In this document: one piece after another, positions 60,562 through 64,000 of the stretch
Numbering within the stretch: the stretch's first letter is position 1
How the letters are laid out: the number at the start of each line of letters is the position of its first letter
Position numbers and translations under genes: made by a program
Source: DAOPYU01 sp942493245
Lineage (GTDB): Bacteria > Sumerlaeota > Sumerlaeia > UBA8349
Direction: 5' to 3'
Length of the DNA: 64,000 nt
Assembly: GCA_942493245.1 (NCBI GenBank)
Contig: OW818685.1
Coordinates: 186,001 to 250,000 of the forward strand
Notes under the pieces: generated by a model
What the model saw: the letters and a program-made list of their open reading frames with translations, nothing else
Database searches by the model: none
What the model was told of the DNA's origin: nothing

Positions 60562-63500
60562 ATGACAAAACCGATCCGCGCGATACTGATCCTGCTGGTG
60601 TTTCTGATGGGGATGGCGCCCGTTCTGAATGCGGCCGAAAAAACCCCTTCGCCTGAAAAGAAACCCTCTTTCCGATCCTCGCGCCTGGGTACCGTCCAGA
60701 CCAAGGGGGTGCGGCCTCCGACGCCCACGCCCGCGCCGCCGGAGGGGGAGCAACCCGCCGCCGGGGCTGAGGCCGCCGCTGCGGCGGCCGAGGATGCCAC
60801 CCCGCCGGACGCGGAAACGCCCCCGGAAGCGGCTCCGGAGGAAGGCGCGGAAGCCGCTGCGGCCACGCCTGCTCCGGCCCCCGGCGTTCCTGCTCCTGCC
60901 ACGCCCGCTCCGGCCCCCGCTCCCACCGCTCCCCCGGCGCCGGTTGTCCGCCCCGTGACCCCGGTGACGCCCCCGCCCACGCCGATGGCGCGTCCCGCGG
61001 TTCCGGCGACCCCGCCTGCGCCGGGCAAGGCCGCCGCAGGCAATGAAGAGGTCTCGCCCAACCCCGACCCGAATGCCCCCCCGACTCCGACCCCTGTTCC
61101 CACTCCGAAAGCCCCGGCGCGTCCAGACGCGATGCCCAAACCGGCTTTTCCCCAGAAGATCTCCGAGCCGTCGGCTCCGGGGGCGCCCGGGTTGAAACCG
61201 GCGGGTGAGGGGAAGGACGGCGAAGGGGAGGCTGGGGCCTCAGGGGCCAGTGGTCTGGTCGAGTTGCCCCCCGCCAGTCTGGCGTTCGACATGATTCTGT
61301 CCGAAATAAAAGATCAGACGGGCATTACGGTCGCCACCCATGGCAAGATGCCCGACAAGGTGTCTGCCGGTGGGGAAGGCATGACGATCGAGACGGCGCT
61401 GAACAAGATTTGCGGGCCGAACAAACTCCAATGGACCAAGAGCGACGACGGAACCGGGTACGATCTGTGGGACGAGCAGACTTACCGCGAAGAGTACCAG
61501 TCCCAGAAAACCGAGCAGAAGATTTTCACCCCCCAGCACATTGACGCCGAGTTTTTCTCCGAAGCCGTAACCAAGGCCAACCTGCTCACGAAGAACGTCG
61601 GGTCCATCCAGACCGACAAGCGCACGAACCAGGTGATCGTGATTGACATGCCGGGGGTGCTGGCGCGCGTGCAGGCGCTGCTCGACCTGCTCGACGTGGC
61701 GCTGGTGACGCGGGTGTTCTATATCAAGTACGCCAACATCGAGGAACTGGTCAAGAAACTCGAGGAGTACAAGTCCGAACCGGGCACCATCGAGGTGGAT
61801 GAGAAACTGCGCCTGGTGATAGTCAAGGACGTGCTGGCGAACATCCAGCGCATGGAATCGGTGGTCGAACTGCTCGACAAGCGCCAGCCGCGCAAGGTGT
61901 ACAACCTCAACAGCGTGGACATCAACGGCGACGAAATCAGCATGCTCGAGGAGCAGCTCAAGGCGCTGGCGTCGAAGGACGCCTATTATCTGATAGACGA
62001 GAAGCGCGGGCTGCTGATCCTCGAGGACTCGGAAGAGGTCCACGAGGAGGTCGAGAAGTTCCTGAAGGTGTTCAACCGCACGGTGGACCAAGTGCTCGTG
62101 CAGATCGAACTGCTCGATGTGAGTCAAAACCATTCGCTGACATATGGCACCGAAATGGGTTACAACTACAAAGGGGTATTTGCCTCCCCGACGCCCACTG
62201 GAACGGGGACCGCGTCCGCTTCGTCGTTGGTGCAGTCGGCGGCGAGCGCGGCGAGCACGTTGATCGAAAGGGAGTTGTCGAATAAATTTTCGGCGGGCAG
62301 TGCGGATGGGTTGACCTTGAGTTACGCGGGTCTGCATCTGGGCGGGCTTGTGACGGCTCAATTGGAAGCGGCGCTCAGCGACAACAACACGCGAGTGCTG
62401 ATGCGGCCGCGTCTGCTCATCAAGAACAACGAAGAGGCCCGTATTGACTCGACGGTCGAAAACCCCATCGCCAGCACAAGCTATGGGTATAACAGTGGTT
62501 ACAACAACAACACCGACGGCAATAATAACAGTTCCAATTACAATCCCTACTACGGGGGGGGCGGGATTCAACAATCCACCGTCCCCAGCGGGTTGGAGAT
62601 TACGCTGATGCCGAGTATCAGCCCGACGGGGCTGATCGAAATGGAAATTTCGATCAGCAATTCTGACGCCACGCCGGTGGAAATCAACGCGGGCGCCGGG
62701 ACGAACAACACGGTCACGTCCTACCGCAGAACGAAGGACGAGGTCGAGACGGTTCTGATTATTCCCGATGGCGAGACGCGTGTCATCAGCGGGATCAATC
62801 GTCAGAGCAAGAGCGGAGGGGAGACGGGCATTCCGATTCTGGTCAAGATTCCGTGGCTCGGGCCACTCCTGTTTGGCAGCAAAACAGACGAAAGCAAGAA
62901 GCAGGACCTGATGTTCTTCATCACGCCCACCATCGTGCGCGAGATGGCGGGGGGGGGCATCGTGGCCCTTGAATTTGATGCGGCCAGCACACAGGAGAAC
63001 GCCGATCCGGCGAACTCGCGCAGCCTCGATGAGGCGCAGGCGGACGCGGCCGCCGGGACTGGAGATGAGGCCGAGGCTGAAGTCGTCCCCGTCCCCCGGG
63101 GCGTGGAGGGAGAACCGATGGCGGAAGAAGGCCGTCCGGGCGTGTCGGAGAGCGAGGACACTTCGATCACCCTGCCGAGCCAGGAGCTGAAGCCGGACGG
63201 GGTCATCGAGCGTCGGTTCAGCGCGCCCCTGCCGCAGGAGAGAGATTTGAAGAAATCCCCCACCCCCCAGCCGGGTGAAGAGGAACAGGCTGCCGTCGCG
63301 CCCACTCCGTCCGAGGCGCTGCTCGACGGCGCCGGGTTGCTGGCCAAAGAGAAGGACGCGAACACCGAAGCGGGGGTGCGCAAAGCGCTCGGGGGCGCTG
63401 TGCCCAATCTGGCGGCGTCGCAGAAAGTGCTGGGAGCGGGGGTCAAGGAGACTATTTCGTCGAAGAAGGGGAAGGTGACCGGGGTGGAAGGGAAACCCAC

Positions 63501-63714
63501 ACCCGCCGGGGCGGCGACCCCGGCGCCGGGGGGCAAACCGACCCCGAAACCGGGCGCGACGCCGACTCCTGGAGCCGGCAAACCGACACCGAAAGCCACG
63601 CCGACGCCGACACCCGGCGCGACTCCGACTCCGACCCCGCCGGCTGCGGCTACCCCGCGCCCGGTTCCGACGCCCGCGCCCGTGCCGCAGCCACCGCCGC
63701 AACCGCCGCAATAA
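60562..63714 (+). CDS. gspD: Type II secretion secretin GspD with long proline-rich arms
   Basis: This 1050-residue outer-membrane secretin has a signal peptide (ILILLVFLMGMAPVLNA, about 8-25). Residues 28-233 are Pro/Ala-rich low complexity. An STN/N0-like domain follows at about 234-310 (LAFDMILSEIKDQTGITVA), then three N1-N3 domains (FTPQHIDAEFFSEAVTKANL; VFYIKYANIEELVKKLEEY; YNLNSVDINGDEISMLEEQL). The secretin barrel runs from about 510 to 795, with VLMRPRLLIKNNEEARID, an Asn/Tyr/Gly-rich loop at about 640-672, and the signature GIPILVKIPWLGPLLFGS near 755-772. A Pro/Thr-rich tail (TPTPTPG repeats) ends it. The ATG at 60562 has AAGGTGA upstream. Confidence 0.92.
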   Translation: MTKPIRAILILLVFLMGMAPVLNAAEKTPSPEKKPSFRSSRLGTVQTKGVRPPTPTPAPPEGEQPAAGAEAAAAAAEDATPPDAETPPEAAPEEGAEAAAATPAPAPGVPAPATPAPAPAPTAPPAPVVRPVTPVTPPPTPMARPAVPATPPAPGKAAAGNEEVSPNPDPNAPPTPTPVPTPKAPARPDAMPKPAFPQKISEPSAPGAPGLKPAGEGKDGEGEAGASGASGLVELPPASLAFDMILSEIKDQTGITVATHGKMPDKVSAGGEGMTIETALNKICGPNKLQWTKSDDGTGYDLWDEQTYREEYQSQKTEQKIFTPQHIDAEFFSEAVTKANLLTKNVGSIQTDKRTNQVIVIDMPGVLARVQALLDLLDVALVTRVFYIKYANIEELVKKLEEYKSEPGTIEVDEKLRLVIVKDVLANIQRMESVVELLDKRQPRKVYNLNSVDINGDEISMLEEQLKALASKDAYYLIDEKRGLLILEDSEEVHEEVEKFLKVFNRTVDQVLVQIELLDVSQNHSLTYGTEMGYNYKGVFASPTPTGTGTASASSLVQSAASAASTLIERELSNKFSAGSADGLTLSYAGLHLGGLVTAQLEAALSDNNTRVLMRPRLLIKNNEEARIDSTVENPIASTSYGYNSGYNNNTDGNNNSSNYNPYYGGGGIQQSTVPSGLEITLMPSISPTGLIEMEISISNSDATPVEINAGAGTNNTVTSYRRTKDEVETVLIIPDGETRVISGINRQSKSGGETGIPILVKIPWLGPLLFGSKTDESKKQDLMFFITPTIVREMAGGGIVALEFDAASTQENADPANSRSLDEAQADAAAGTGDEAEAEVVPVPRGVEGEPMAEEGRPGVSESEDTSITLPSQELKPDGVIERRFSAPLPQERDLKKSPTPQPGEEEQAAVAPTPSEALLDGAGLLAKEKDANTEAGVRKALGGAVPNLAASQKVLGAGVKETISSKKGKVTGVEGKPTPAGAATPAPGGKPTPKPGATPTPGAGKPTPKATPTPTPGATPTPTPPAAATPRPVPTPAPVPQPPPQPPQ

Positions 63715-63735
63715 CCCCACTTCAGGCGATTCCGG

Positions 63736-63762
63736 GCGGGGACGGGGAAAACCCGTCCCCGC
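63736..63762 (+). terminator. Hairpin terminator after gspD
   Basis: GCGGGGACGGG (63736-63746) pairs perfectly with CCCGTCCCCGC (63752-63762) around GAAAA, 22 nt after the gspD stop. There is no T-tract, so it may act as a terminator or as an mRNA-stabilising hairpin. Nothing else is recognised up to the repeat at 63946. Confidence 0.5.
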
Positions 63763-63945
63763 GTGACCGGATGGGAGTTTGGGAGTCAGTTTTCTCATCG
63801 AAATGCGACCCCGGAACCCGGGAATAGCCGTTGAAGCGGAAAGACGCTTCAACGCGAGGGGTGGAACACGCCTGCCGATTCACAGCGGGCAAATAACGAG
63901 CGTTCCCCAAGACGCATTCAACATGCTTTCCCCGGTGGAACGGCC

Positions 63946-63996
63946 TTTTTCATCCTGAAAAACGCTATAGAATCCTGGCGCAGCGAAACCGCAACC
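63946..63996. repeat. Dispersed repeat E, copy 2 (reaches window edge)
   Basis: TTTTTCATCCTGAAAAACGC, then AATCCTGGCGCAGCG and AAACCGCAACC, match repeat E at 24188-24238 with scattered changes. The element may continue beyond the right edge. Confidence 0.45.
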
Positions 63997-64000
63997 AAAA

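Overview
The window looks like a chromosomal segment of a GC-rich, Gram-negative-type (diderm) bacterium. It encodes a type II secretion secretin, lipoproteins, Tat-exported enzymes, and a nucleotide-sugar/glycan cassette. Many starts have a clear Shine-Dalgarno sequence. Tat-signal Gfo/Idh/MocA oxidoreductases with a Tat-signal TIM-barrel isomerase, secreted GH5/GH36/GH106-like hydrolases, a DUF2079 membrane protein and hairpin-rich intergenic repeats are typical of environmental lineages such as Planctomycetota, Verrucomicrobiota/Lentisphaerota, Hydrogenedentota or Sumerlaeota. The sequence alone does not let me choose among them.

Layout. 1-1330: galT-galK operon (galK cut by the left edge). 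1567-2469: AT-richer HNH endonuclease. 2721-5936: ruvX, an RmlD-like reductase, and an orphan sigma-54 response regulator. 6074-11221: minus-strand surface-glycan cassette (methyltransferase, wecE, GT2 glycosyltransferase, methyltransferase, rmlA). 11908-19016: a UDG-fold-like small protein, a DUF3616 protein, a DUF2079 membrane protein, a LysM lipoprotein and a secreted ankyrin-repeat protein. 19039-25514: GH106-like hydrolase, iron-sulfur flavoprotein, radical SAM protein, pdxB. 25849-31948: an unknown membrane protein, dprA, MBL-fold hydrolase, GH5-like hydrolase, GNAT acetyltransferase, flavin-reductase-like protein. 32793-38721: operon of a Tat TIM-barrel protein and two Gfo/Idh/MocA proteins, convergent with a GH36 alpha-galactosidase. 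39004-39079: tRNA-Pro(CGG). 39384-46706: a mosaic secreted protein, a GldA/F/G-like ABC export operon ending in a DUF4340 protein, and smpB. 46950-48441: a lipoprotein lipase and tRNA-Gly(CCC). 48903-63714: a type II secretion cluster in the order E, F, H, I, J, K, L, M, C-like, D, with no major pseudopilin gspG and no prepilin peptidase.

How the genes fit together. The secreted hydrolases would release sugars outside the cytoplasm. GH36 plus galT/galK would feed galactose into the Leloir pathway. The Tat-exported Gfo/Idh/MocA and TIM-barrel proteins suggest sugar oxidation or epimerisation in the periplasm with preloaded NAD(P). The type II machinery is a plausible route for the large secreted enzymes.

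The most unusual non-coding signal is that nearly every large gap holds a compact inverted-repeat element. One family is MITE-like, about 225 bp with terminal inverted repeats, with two full copies and several fragments. Others are composite multi-hairpin (BIME-like) elements whose copies differ by compensating changes in their stems. Two of these composites split the type II secretion cluster.
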